64,000 nt of DNA from Tubiluchus corallicola (Eukaryota > Priapulida > Priapulimorpha > Priapulimorphida > Tubiluchidae): the NCBI GenBank assembly GCA_030141605.1, contig JAQGDQ010000603.1:62001-126000 (forward strand), in the 5' to 3' direction. Positions 53,801 to 64,000 of the stretch are shown here, piece by piece. Positions within the stretch are counted from its first letter, which is position 1. Each line of letters opens with the position of its first letter. A model generated the notes under the pieces. It had not been told where the DNA came from, did no database searches, and saw only the letters and a program-made list of their open reading frames with translations. The position numbers and the translations under genes are program-made.

Positions 53801-56800
53801 TTGTGTGGTTACTTACTCTTGGTTGAGGCAGTTTGTGTAAAACTGAAGCAACCTTCTTTGCAGGGTTAGTGAAGAGACTTGAAGATGGTGAATTTGTGAT
53901 CGTCGCTGAGGGATATCTGTTCGAATTTGAACGTCGTGGGTATCTGGCTGCTGGACATTTTGTACCAGAAGTGGTCATTGAACATCCAAACCTGGTCAAG
54001 CAACTGCACCATGAATACGTTCATGCCGGAAGTGACGTCGTTTTGGCCTTTACCGTAAGAAAGAATTTCATGCCTGGCAATGTAGAGCTGTCCGTTATAG
54101 AATGAAGTAGACAAGTTTAAGAAATAAATTTTTTCCAACGTGTAAAAAGACGCAAGTAAAAATGTCACAGAAAAAAGGTTTAGGAAGAAATAATTAAACC
54201 TAACCCTAACTCTATCCCTGACCCTAAACCTATCCCTATCCCCAGCTGAAAATAATTGCGACTTTTTTCCTGTGACTTTTTTACCCAAAATTGTGAGTTT
54301 TTTCCCTGATCTTTTCCCTATGACCTTATTGCCAGTCACTGTACACGATTGTCGCGCAGTTGTTTTATGCCAAGGTTAACAGGTTGTTTGCTTTATAGCA
54401 GTAGAACTGACAGGACAAACCTTAGTTTCAAGATATTGACTCGTGATAAACCAGAATTAAGTGGTTCATATGTGGTTTATGTAATTTATACATAGTCAGT
54501 AATTAACCCAATGACCTAAATGAAGGAGGAAGACGCTAATTTTGACAATTTTTCTGAATATCTCTTCGTCAAGAACCGTACCTAACACTTGAAAGTCCTT
54601 GTCAGACTTTCTATATTTTAACTATCTGACATGATTTTATTGTAATCACTTCGTTCATTGTAAGCCTGTGTTTTTATCTGTGTGACCATTTATACTCATC
54701 TTTACCGATATTGATTTTTAATTTGAACTAACTCTTTACAATTTTGTATGTGATGTATTATTAATATGCTTTATCCCTGTTAGACAATGAATTTCAATTC
54801 AGTTCTAGTATACATTCATATAATTCCCGTCCGTCGTTTGGTCAAACTCTTGTATTGTGTTCTCAACCGTTCCACACACTCACAGCAATCACTGCTGTTG
54901 CTTATCATAATTTTATGATGCGATATAGTTGACAAGTTTGACAATTTTTCTCAATATCTCACTTGAAAGCCCTGAACCATAACCAACAGCTCTGCTATTT
55001 CAGTATTATGCGCACAGAGAGAAACTGAGATTCATAGGAAAGGAGCACGAATTGGAAACTTTAAACAGAGCAGCTCTACGAATTGCACGTGAAGTTGCTG
55101 ATGAGACTGGAACACTGATGGCGGGAAACATTTGCAACACGACCATTTACAAGCTTCCGCCGGACGAAGAAATAAGAGAGGAAACGAGGAGAATGTTCAC
55201 CGTAAGAACCACTTATTTTTACAAAACGTAAAAAGAAGATTTTTATTGGTTTTTAACCCACTCCAGGGCTGTCTCAACGCGTGGGTACGCTGGGCAGTTG
55301 CCCGGGGGCCATACTAGCTTAGGGGCCCATTATTGCTAATCTGTTTTAAAGCCTCATGTTATATTGTTCAAACGCTTTTGTTAATTAAACCTTACTGAAT
55401 TTGTTGTAAGTACCAGTACATTAAATACATGTTTAATTTTATGGACCATTTTCATTTATATTCCCTTCCCTATGATCGGAAGTGGCTGTGAAGATAAAGC
55501 CTCGGCGCACTCTTTTGCCCGGGGGCCTTAATGCTGTCAAGGCGGCCCATACCCGGGCTGCCATTGAAAGATTTCTGTTCCAGTTATTAATACTAATTTT
55601 ATCTGAAAACGCCAAAATTGTAGGGTTCACACAAGCAGTCGACACTCAGACAACAAAAAATTGGGCAACCGTAACGAATAACTTGGCAAAATTGGTATAT
55701 ATTCTTGATAAGGCTTGATAGAAAGGTGGTAACATCGTTAATTTCTCATGTTTTTGACAGTCAAACCGACAAGCTGATGACAGAAAAACAGATAGACAGA
55801 CGTGTAAATGAATAGACAGTTAGAAAAGCGAACAGACAGGCAGATCAACTGACTAATTAAGTGAATAACCAATCAGATGTTCAGCATATCGGTTATCGTG
55901 CTAATCGTTCTGTATTTAGGAACAAGTCTCCTGGGCTGTAGAAGAAGGTGCAGATTTTGTTGTCATGGAAACAACGAGTTACCTTGATGAAGCCATGATT
56001 GCACTAGAAGTCATCAAGTCATTTGGTAAAGTGACGTAATATTTGTTTGAAAGGAAACTTGAACTTTTAAGTTCCATCTGTATTTTATCTTCTCGGAATG
56101 TTCTGTGAGATTGAAATTTTAAACTAATTTTAAGAGAAATTTTAACTAATGTATTTTAATTATTTTAGTGTCTTTAATATTCGGTGTATCTTGATAATTC
56201 TAGTTTTGATCTGCACTTGTTAGTCAATTTCTATCTATTGAAATTTGAATACAGAATAACAATTTTACAACTCTTATTAGTTAATAAACGGACACGACGA
56301 TACGAAACAATGAGATATTAAAAAAGAATAAACAAATATATTTATTTATTTAAAAAAAGAGAACAATGTAAATGTTAGCTGAGTTTTTTGAGCTATGTAC
56401 AGAACCTATAGAAGCTATGGTGTTTATAAGCCGATCTTTTCTAAAGCACTTAATTATTTCCTAAGTAGTTTGTGAACTTAAAGCTGAAATTTAGTAATTT
56501 GACTAATTTCGTTTTTTTCAGTTTTGTAAAAATGTCTTTTGACAGTATATTTTATTTCAATTGTATGTAACAGACACGTCAACTTCCTGATATTGATGCA
56601 AACTAATGCATTTTTGCAACAACATGCTTACAAGCTTTGCTTCTTGACCACCATGCAGCATCTATTTCTTGTTGACAAACTATTATGTAGTTTAGTAACT
56701 ATGTTAGTACACTGATGTTAAATTTTTGTAATTATATTTTGAATTTTTTCCCTAACTATATCATGCTATAGTATACTAATGTAGTTCTGTTACAATTATT

Positions 56801-59617
56801 GTAACTATATTTCATTTTCTACTTATAGAGCATAATAGTTAAAGATAATAATGCAAATTGTAATGTAAAAATACATGCTGAAGTGATAGTAAATTACAAA
56901 TTACAAATTACAACAATAATTATTAAATTTTTATATTTTGCTGTTGTCGTATTTTACTATTTTCAAAGGTGTGCCAGCGGTCGTCACTCTATCGTCACAC
57001 TTACCCAACGGCACGCTAGATGGCGCCACGTATGCTGAAGCGTTCCACAAATTAAGAGAAGCCGGGGCAGACGTAGTGGGCTTGAACTGCAGTCGTGGGC
57101 CCGAGACGATGATGCCTGTTTTGGTAGAAGCACGAAAGAAGTTTGAGGTTTGTAGTTTGCAGGAGTTTGTGTGTGGTTGGTGCACGGAACTCTTTAGCGA
57201 TGTGAGAAAACACGAACAAAATAAGTTGAGAAACTACAGAACATTTAAAACTCAATACAAAATGGAAAAAACTACTAAATCTTGTTGTCCAAACTTAACA
57301 AATACTTAATGACAAAATTTAATAAACTTAGAATAAATTCTGGTAAATTGTACATTTTAATAACAAAATTCAATAAACTTAGAATAAATTCTCATAAATT
57401 GTACATTGAAACTGGCCGTTATCACAAATCTAAAAAATATCCGAGCCGAGAATTTGTTGTGGAGATCGCTGGCATCTATTAGAATTAAATAGAACATTGT
57501 AGAATGTTCCATTAGAATAATCGTCTTACCTTGTAGAATGTTCTAGAAAGGAACGTCTAGAATGTTTCCCTGGCACCCTATATAAGGCGAAGCAGCCCAC
57601 TGAGACACGCACACGCAGATTCACACGGACGCCACTTACACATTCTCTTGTATACTTGCATTTTCAGATACACTTAAACGTTTTCCAGATTTTCACGTTT
57701 AGTGTAATCATTTCGTGCTCCTTCATACTTTTGTGTTGTAGAATTCTCGCTTAATAAACTAGTTTAATTTGATGAAGTGTTTTCTTGTTTTCTCTACGAG
57801 CCTTCCGAGAGAAACAAAACACTACAGAATTGAAAATGTCAATATTTTGCGTAAAGTCTGAAATAGAGGATAAACTTTATGTTACTTTGTACTTTACATG
57901 ACGACTTGAGACCTAACTTATATAAAAAACTGAAACTGTTTAACCCTACATTTGCTGTTATACCTGAACAAGAGAAATTTAAATTTCTAGGTCAGAATGA
58001 CTTAGATGTTCTTAAAATTATAATCAACTACGTATATAATGCAACTGAATTACATTACAGTATTAACATTTGAATAGATTTAAAAAAAATCATACTCGCG
58101 CCTCTAATACGAAAATATTGTAAATAGATTATTAAAAAAAACTAATGCTTTCTTAAAATTAACATGTCTTATAAACTGTTCAATACAACTAAATTAATGT
58201 TTCTTGATTAGAGAAACTGTCGTCTGGTCTGTAGTAATAGTATTTTTTGTTTTTCTCACATTTTTTGATGTAATTTTTTTGGGGGGAGTCGTGCAATAAA
58301 CTGATCTACCCACCAACATTTCGATACACAAAGTGCTGAGCCAGTTTGACTTACAAAGCTGACCTGCAGGATTAATGTCAGTGATGAAATTTTAGAAACC
58401 AAAATTTTAGAAACCGAAAGAAAAGAAATGTGAAAGATATGTATGAGCTTGGACTTGGGCTTGAATTACGACATGTTCCTGGTTCAAATTTTTCTATTCT
58501 TACAAAGCAACAAATTTAGATCAAGCTGTGCCTACCTGTCACAACAATAAGTTTTTAGTTGAATTAGATTTTAAATACCTTTGATTTCATACAAAAAATA
58601 TAAATATTTCGTCTTACTTGATACGCACATTAATATTTCTTTTTACTTGATACGCACATTAATATTTCGTCTTAATTGATACGCACATTAATATTTCGTC
58701 TTAATTGATACGCACATTATTAATATTCCGTCTTACTTGATACGCACACGCCCATTTACGGCTGCTAAACTAAATTTGTGCGTAGAATTTAAGAATACTT
58801 CTCTTCTTTCTGGTTTTAGGCTATGTGTAAGATTTCTAAATGGCGCATAAAGTAACATCTTTACCTAGTTAGTCTGATGCCAAAGTTTTCACCTGTTTTC
58901 ATTATTACAGGGGCCGCTAGCAGCTTTACCTGTACCTTATAGAACTGATAGTGAACGCTATACCATGCAACAATTGAGAGACAAAAATGGTAATTTCTCC
59001 GTATTAAAACGAAATCATTAGATTATTAATGACAGAAATTTTGCTATATTAAGAATCTCATTTATTTAGTTGGAGAATGGAGTATTTGACGTTACCTTTT
59101 CAAATGATTTTAAAATTGTATGACAAATAGGCAGCCGCTGCCAATCTTAGTAGGTTCACAGAGCCGCGCGTAGCTTTGAAAGTTTAACGAACTTTGAGTA
59201 TCCGAGGTAATTATTATTTAGTCCAAGCTTTGATTTAAAAAAAGCTATTGCAGTTTTCAATATTTTAGAGCCTTCTTTATTCTGAACTCGTGTTTACACA
59301 ATCATCCGGTTTTCCTTCAATTTTTTGCAGGCAAGCGGTCGTTCCCAGAACTAGAAGCACACCTGTGTTCACGGTCCGACATTGCCGACTTTGCGCAACA
59401 ATGCAAGGAGAACAACATCCAATACGTTGGACTGTGTTGTGGAAACATGGCCTGCTACATGAGAAAGCTGGCAGAGACTCTAGGGAGGCGTCCACCTGCT
59501 AGCAAATACTCCCCAGACCTGAGCCAGCATTACGCATTTGCAGATAGTAAAGTTAACCCTAAGACCAGGGAATACCATACTGAAGTCATGGCTCGACAGG
59601 TTGGCTGGAAAGATTAG
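50889..59617 (+). CDS. Betaine-homocysteine S-methyltransferase-like protein, copy 4 (diverged)
   Basis: Exons 2 to 7 are clear: 53864-54054, 55004-55201, 55920-56025, 56969-57147, 58911-58989, 59331-59617, with a TAG stop and the same lengths and phases as the other copies. Exon 1 is proposed at 50889-50904 (MGKTK, phase 1, donor GTATGA) because it is the nearest upstream ATG with the right phase and a Lys-rich end like the paralogues; this is the least certain part. The product would be 351 residues. Conserved are [31 protein letters not shown] and the LCCG pair. Exons 4 to 6 differ most (for example [14 protein letters not shown] in exon 5). It is the oldest-looking paralogue of the array, and nothing suggests loss of function. 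Confidence 0.88.
51056..51272. mobile_element. Small MITE-like element with inverted GCGTTCA ends
   Basis: Left end GGCGCGTTCACACGTAGAG, right end CTCTACGTCTGAACGCGGC (inverted). The interior has repeated CCGTTCACACGT and GCAACTTTACT units and AGTTGCGC. Total about 215 bp in proposed intron 1 of copy 4. A TIR-type non-autonomous element; the superfamily is unproven. Confidence 0.65.
52420..53592 (+). mobile_element. Interspersed element carrying a 75-bp minisatellite, copy A
   Basis: It begins TTGTCAGACTTTCTATATTT, has about twelve 75-bp units (CTATCTGACATGATTTTGTT, then CATTGTAAGCCTGTGTTTTT) from about 52436 to 53330, then a unique 3' part ending GCGATACAGTTG. The same element with a single unit is at 54598-54935. 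It lies in proposed intron 1 of copy 4. Confidence 0.8.
54190..54250. repeat. Degenerate CCCTAA-like tract
   Basis: AACCTAACCCTAACTC followed by TATCCCTGACCC-type units, in intron 2 of copy 4. It resembles an interstitial telomere-like sequence but is imperfect. Confidence 0.5.
54598..54935 (+). mobile_element. Interspersed element, copy B, with one 75-bp unit
   Basis: TTGTCAGACTTTCTATATTT through one CTATCTGACATG unit to GCGATATAGTTG. It matches both flanks of copy A. It lies in intron 2 of BHMT-like copy 4. Confidence 0.8.
55263..55562. repeat. GC-rich segment with direct TTGCCCGGGGGCC repeats
   Basis: TTGCCCGGGGGCC occurs at about 55297 and 55516 inside an otherwise AT-rich intron. It starts CAGGGCTGTCTCAACG. 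It may be a decayed transposon; the class is not determined. Confidence 0.3.
57498..57826 (+). mobile_element. Possible solo LTR in intron 5 of copy 4
   Basis: It starts TGTAGAATGTTCC and ends AACACTACA, so the ends are TGTAG...CTACA. Inside are a TATATAAGG box near 57582 and, about 150 bases on, AATAAA near 57753, the layout of an LTR with promoter and polyadenylation signal. No matching target duplication was found, so the boundaries are uncertain. Confidence 0.45.
58600..58752. repeat. 29-bp minisatellite, about five units
   Basis: Units AATATTTCGTCTTACTTGAT plus ACGCACATT, in intron 5 of copy 4. Confidence 0.9.
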
Positions 59618-62600
59618 GTTCATAGAACAGCATAGTCAAATCAAGAGTCAAGAATGATTTCAAAACTTAGGGAACTAATAGTTATTTGTTATGTATTTGA
59701 GCAAGACTTTTTAGTTATATAAGTTTTTTCAAACTTAGCAGCAACAACGAAAGTACCAGACTGACGTGTTATAATCACACAGCTAAAAAAGTATATAGTA
59801 GTGTAGTTTATTAACGTGCAATGCAATGCTGTTATTTTGTTATGCTTGATTTTAGGCACAGAGAAGTATGGATAGGAACCAAAATTCTATGATAAATATT
59901 TGCACTGCACACAACAGAAAAGTGTTTATTGAACTATAGAAAACATGAGTAGCAAAACTGCTGCACTGAACATTGAGCAAAAACTAGAAAGCAAAAACAG
60001 TCAGTAAAACCTGTTTCACAGTCAGTATACAGGTATAGAACTTGACCTATGCAACTTGCACGGGCTTCACAACAACCATTAATTTTAGATAGGTAGAGGA
60101 CCAGTGTGTATGTAGTCACTGGACCATACAGTTATTTACAAGATTAGCACATAGATGGCAGCACCTAACTACGATGTACAATACCAACTTCCACAAATGC
60201 AATATACAACGTGTAGATAGGCAAACGCACATTATACAAAAACATCCCAACACTACCAGGGTGTAATCGTCGCGTTGAAACAGCAAAGGTTAAACTATTA
60301 AAAATTCGCATATTTAATCAACTTTAACTATAAAGTCATTAGTTAGATAATTTAATTCAGCATCAGGATTCTGCTTATCGATGTCATTTATTTAACCATC
60401 AGTTACTTGGGCATTTTCATTTTCAGCATTTAGTTACTCTATCTGCCAACTACTCATAGCGAGCTTGTATTTACTCCTTTTGAGCTTTTGGTTACTGAAT
60501 GTGAGTATATGAGTATCAACTTGCACATGCCGAACATTATATTACTCAACTTTAGTGTGAGTTTTTAACTCTGAGTTCTGATTTAAGTTAACGAATGTGA
60601 GTATCGAATAAGTTAAAATTGAGTACCACCAAGTTACTCATTTAGAATTTTTGAAGCACTCAGTCTGAGAAACAAGCTACTCACTTTGATCGTAAACTTA
60701 CTATCTATGACCGTCCTGTTACTCAACCTGAAATACTGAATTTTGGCATGAAGTCAAACATTTGGGCAATCACTTTACATACGAAAATAAAATAGCAGTT
60801 TCTGACTACATTTTAGTACTAGTCCACATAGTCTAAATACTGAGTAGTGAGAATAACAGCATAATATAGCAGCAATTTAACTGCATAAATTGACCCTACA
60901 TGACCGCCTAAAAATTTCTTCATCTTGTCAATTTAAAGATTTTTTTCTGCACGTGAGACAGCATTCTTCTGACGTGATAAAAGCATTATTTGACTACCTG
61001 GTTACCAATTTTATAGCACTGTTATGGTATAATAAAATCTTTAAACACATTAACACTGGAAGCTCACCATAAAGGTCACCCTATTGGTGTCAAGCAAAAG
61101 TCATTCACTTTCTGTAGAAATAACCTGCAGTAGAAATGACCATTACCTGTAGCAACCTGCAACCTGCAACACCAACCTTACTTTAGCACCCTGTGGCATG
61201 TTTTTTAATCCAGATTGCCTAATCCAGATTGTGGTTGAGAAAAGTCAAACGATTTCAGCCTGATTTATTTAAGATTTCCCAACAAACATGAATGTTTAAT
61301 CAACACAAGTGTTCCATGGTGTTACAGCTGAATACCTGTAGTTGATATCAAGGCCATCAAGTTTACCAGGAAATGATTTTATACCTGACACGGTCTGCAC
61401 GTTTATAATCTGTCATTATAGTTGATAGATTATAGCTTTTAAATCATTCTGTTCACAGAACGTGAGGGAGAAAGTCGTTTGTTGCTACTACAATTGCAGT
61501 TTTTGAAAAGTGTAACTTTACTGATTTTGTGTTGCGTATTACAAGTGAATCTTTTGTTGTTACAAATTGTTTACGAGTTCTTCACAGAAAAGGTAATCGC
61601 ACAAATAAGATTAAAAACACGAGAAAACTCGATGAGAGCAAAAGGAACCTTTACTGCAAAACGAAAATTTCAAGTTGTTAGAGCAATACCAGCACCACAA
61701 GATCAGCGTAAACATAAAATTGATTATTACTATGAAATTTTGTTGAAAATAGATTTTTTATATGGCTAAAGTTACCTAAAATAAGTGGTTGATTCGTGTT
61801 TTTTGAGAAACCTTCCCATTTTTTCGTTACGCATTTCTACCAATTTTAGATGTTTATAGTTTGTATTAGAAAATAAAAGACTTGTTTCGATTTGATTTGA
61901 CAGAAAATGACACACTGATGCATAATAAGTAAGTAATCGTAATTCTAGTAGCTTGTCCCGAAGTCTGCAGTTTTAAGTGTTGATGACTAGTTAAGTCATT
62001 TAAGTCATTTTTTTCACATTACACATTTACAATAGTTTCATATACAATATATAGTGAAAGGGCCTACAATGAACATAATACAAATAAGTTTTTATTGTTT
62101 CTGCACAGGAAAAGCCTCACACACTGTTCACCTATATACGAAGGTAAATGTGTTGCGGGCAATGAAAAAGCAGGGCTTGCTAGATTGTCCCACACTGTGA
62201 AAGAAAAAAAAGTAATGGAAATAATCTGAAAATTTAAAGTGAATCGTATGATAAAAAACATTTAGTGCTTCAGAATGGAATGATGTAATGAATGAAGCTC
62301 ACATATGAGATGATATAAAAGATAGAAAGACTATTATTTGTTAATAGTATGTAAAATTAAGGTAACTTGATTAAGATACCTGAACTGTTTTGCCACCACT
62401 GTGAGGATGGATACTGATAGAAGTTTTGATTACTCACTGATACTTACTTAAACTTTGATTTAAGTAAACCGTAATATTTTGTGGTAAACATAGCATAGTA
62501 CCTGTGTCCTATTTATGCTATTTGCATCATCACAATACTTGCTAATATTAGCATTTTTGACAACATGTATCATACTTGCAAGATATTATCGTCTTTTAAT

Positions 62601-63239
62601 GAGATATTCACACTGACCACTTTACTGACCCCCTAACTAAATTACCTCTCTTTGTTTTTCTGCTAGTATAACCCCTTTTCCATTTTCTTTGCTTTCTAGA
62701 ATTTGATTTTTTAGCATTTTTTTAAATCTAGTAATAGATATGCTCTTTTTTGTGGATTGACAAGTTCTATTGTTATTCATTGTGTCTCTGTTTACACTTT
62801 TGATCTGTTTACATTGTAAGCCCATTAAACATGAAACAAACATTACGCTAATAAATTTGATGCAATTTTTAGTAAGCGAACGTGGCTAGCACTATTACGG
62901 ATACTCTGCTGGTTTGTGGGCAAATAACACAAGAGGAAGCAGATATATTTGCCAACACGCGCCACCAATTAGATTTTGCTTCAAACTAGCCAAGTTATAG
63001 TCTGTACCACATGGGCGGAAACTTTTAATAACATCATTCACGTCACAGAATCCGTGGTACTGATGCTGCAGCAGCGGAGTTTTGAGATGCTAAAAATAGT
63101 AGCGTTTAAGCTTTGCCGAGTGTTGCGCTGGTATGCATAACTGTGTTGTGTAATGGTGGCTGTGCTAAATCAAAGTTGAACTTTTTAATTTCAATTTAAT
63201 TTCGAGTAACCGAGCGGCACCTCGCGTGAAACGGTCAAG
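59618..63239. other. Intergenic DNA between copy 4 and the claudin-like gene
   Basis: No gene recognised. An open frame at 61479-61769 starts with a hydrophobic stretch and ends in a basic region but has no known domain. Around 60400-60740 there is a degenerate spread of TTACTCA/GAGTA motifs, perhaps an old tandem repeat. Frames at 62637-62843 (minus) and 62064-62261 (minus) are probably chance. Confidence 0.4.
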
Positions 63240-63474
63240 ATGATGCCGAAATCGTTGATTTTGTTAACCCTAGCGGTAGCCGTGACTCTCATCATGGAAC
63301 TAATAGGATTTGCATTGAACACGTGGGTCCTGGGTGATGTGTTTAATCCAACTAATAAGGACCTGTCCGAGGTTTGGGCCGGATTATGGAAAATCTGCAC
63401 TAAAGATTTTTGCTCCCGACTGTACGAGGACCCGACGGGAAAGCAAACTCCAGTGTTGCCAACAAGCCCTCCCG
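63240..63474 (+). CDS. Claudin/PMP22-like tetraspan membrane protein, first coding exon (partial)
   Basis: The ATG at 63240 (a second ATG follows at once) opens 78 codons ending at a GTAAGT donor in phase 1. Residues 6-26 form a hydrophobic first membrane segment. The following extracellular loop has Trp29, a GLW at 48-50, and Cys53 and Cys58, resembling the W...GLW..C...C signature of the claudin/PMP22/EMP family. The Cys spacing (four residues between) is shorter than in classical claudins (eight to ten). Remaining exons lie beyond the window or were not found before 64000. Family assignment is moderate. Confidence 0.6.
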
Positions 63475-63910
63475 GTAAGTACCTCTTTTTATACATTTTT
63501 GCACTCTGGAAGTACCGGAACCCATTTTATAACAAGGATAACTGTCGAAAGCACATTTCCGAAATTAAGCCATTATTTAACATTTTACTGCATTAAATCA
63601 TGTAAATGTTTTAAGTCAAGGTCAAATGAAATTACTTAACCTTTCTTACTGTATGAAGTATTGTAAAATGTATTCAGACTTTGATTAAAGCCAATTCGCG
63701 GTCCATTAAATCAGCAGTGACCTAGAAAATTAACTCACGAAATGGGATTGTATAAACAGGTTCAGGAAGTATTTCCCTGGGAAAACCATTTGATGGTTGA
63801 TGCTGTAAAGGTGTTTGATGCAGTAAATGATGCAGTTTGATGCATCAAACACCTTATGATGCAGCAAGGAGCCTACAACTAGTTTTCCAAATTTTATATT
63901 GTGCATAGAT

Positions 63911-64000
63911 CAGTGGTTCCCAAACTTTCTCGGACCGTTACCCAAATCGGGAAACCCGGTCGTGTCCATTACCCCCCACCTAGTACTACTTCTCCAACTC
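63911..64000 (+). mobile_element. Terminal part of a hAT-like DNA transposon (runs off the window)
   Basis: CAGTGGTTCCCAAACTTTCT is the kind of terminus widely seen in hAT transposons and their MITEs. It is followed by CGGACCGTTACCC. Only 90 bases are visible, in intron 1 of the claudin-like gene. Confidence 0.5.

Noticed and set aside
61479-61769. 96-codon open frame with hydrophobic start
   Set aside because: Low-complexity AT-rich sequence, no domain, no neighbouring exon; kept only as a note in the intergenic entry.

Overview
This is a 64 kb stretch of an AT-rich, intron-containing animal genome. Genes have GT-AG introns, and the DNA is dense with simple repeats, minisatellites, non-LTR retrotransposon ends and small non-autonomous DNA elements. 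No bacterial or organellar gene layout is visible. The gene content (tandem short-form betaine-homocysteine-methyltransferase-like genes, an EGF/collagen-like secreted protein, a claudin-like membrane protein) suggests a marine invertebrate such as a sponge or cnidarian. I cannot name the species.

The core is a tandem array of four same-strand paralogues of a betaine-homocysteine S-methyltransferase-like (BHMT-like) enzyme: copy 1 at 5247-14846, copy 2 at 32288-38789, copy 3 at 41497-47422 and copy 4 at 50889-59617. Each has seven coding exons. Exons 2 to 7 are 191, 198, 106, 179, 79 and 287 nt in every copy, with identical intron phases, and all four open reading frames appear intact (351-357 residues). 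The Cys and Cys-Cys zinc ligands and the substrate-site Glu are kept in all four. Copies 1 and 2 are recent segmental duplicates whose upstream, intronic and downstream DNA still aligns. Copy 3 shares part of an intron with copy 1, and copy 4 is the most diverged.

Between copies 1 and 2 (about 16-31 kb) a minus-strand gene is readable at 16518-22969. It encodes a signal peptide, one EGF domain, a short collagen-like Gly-Pro-Pro stretch on a 54-nt exon, and a Tyr/Gly/Arg/Asp-rich repeat tail. The rest of that interval is repeats: LINE 3' ends, a 108-bp minisatellite, large (AAT)n and (CAG)n arrays and an interrupted MITE. The right end of the window (63240 onward) has the first coding exon of a claudin/PMP22-like four-helix membrane protein, then the start of a hAT-like element that runs off the window.

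Mobile DNA marks the history of the array. A BEL/Pao-type LTR retrotransposon (9600-13712, with ATTAG target duplication, nearly identical LTR segments and an internal deletion) sits in intron 5 of copy 1. A MITE sits upstream of copy 2 where copy 1 has an empty site. A roughly 1.7 kb long-inverted-repeat element separates copies 2 and 3. A minisatellite-bearing element occurs twice in copy 4. All similarity statements come from reading the sequence by eye; no database search was run.
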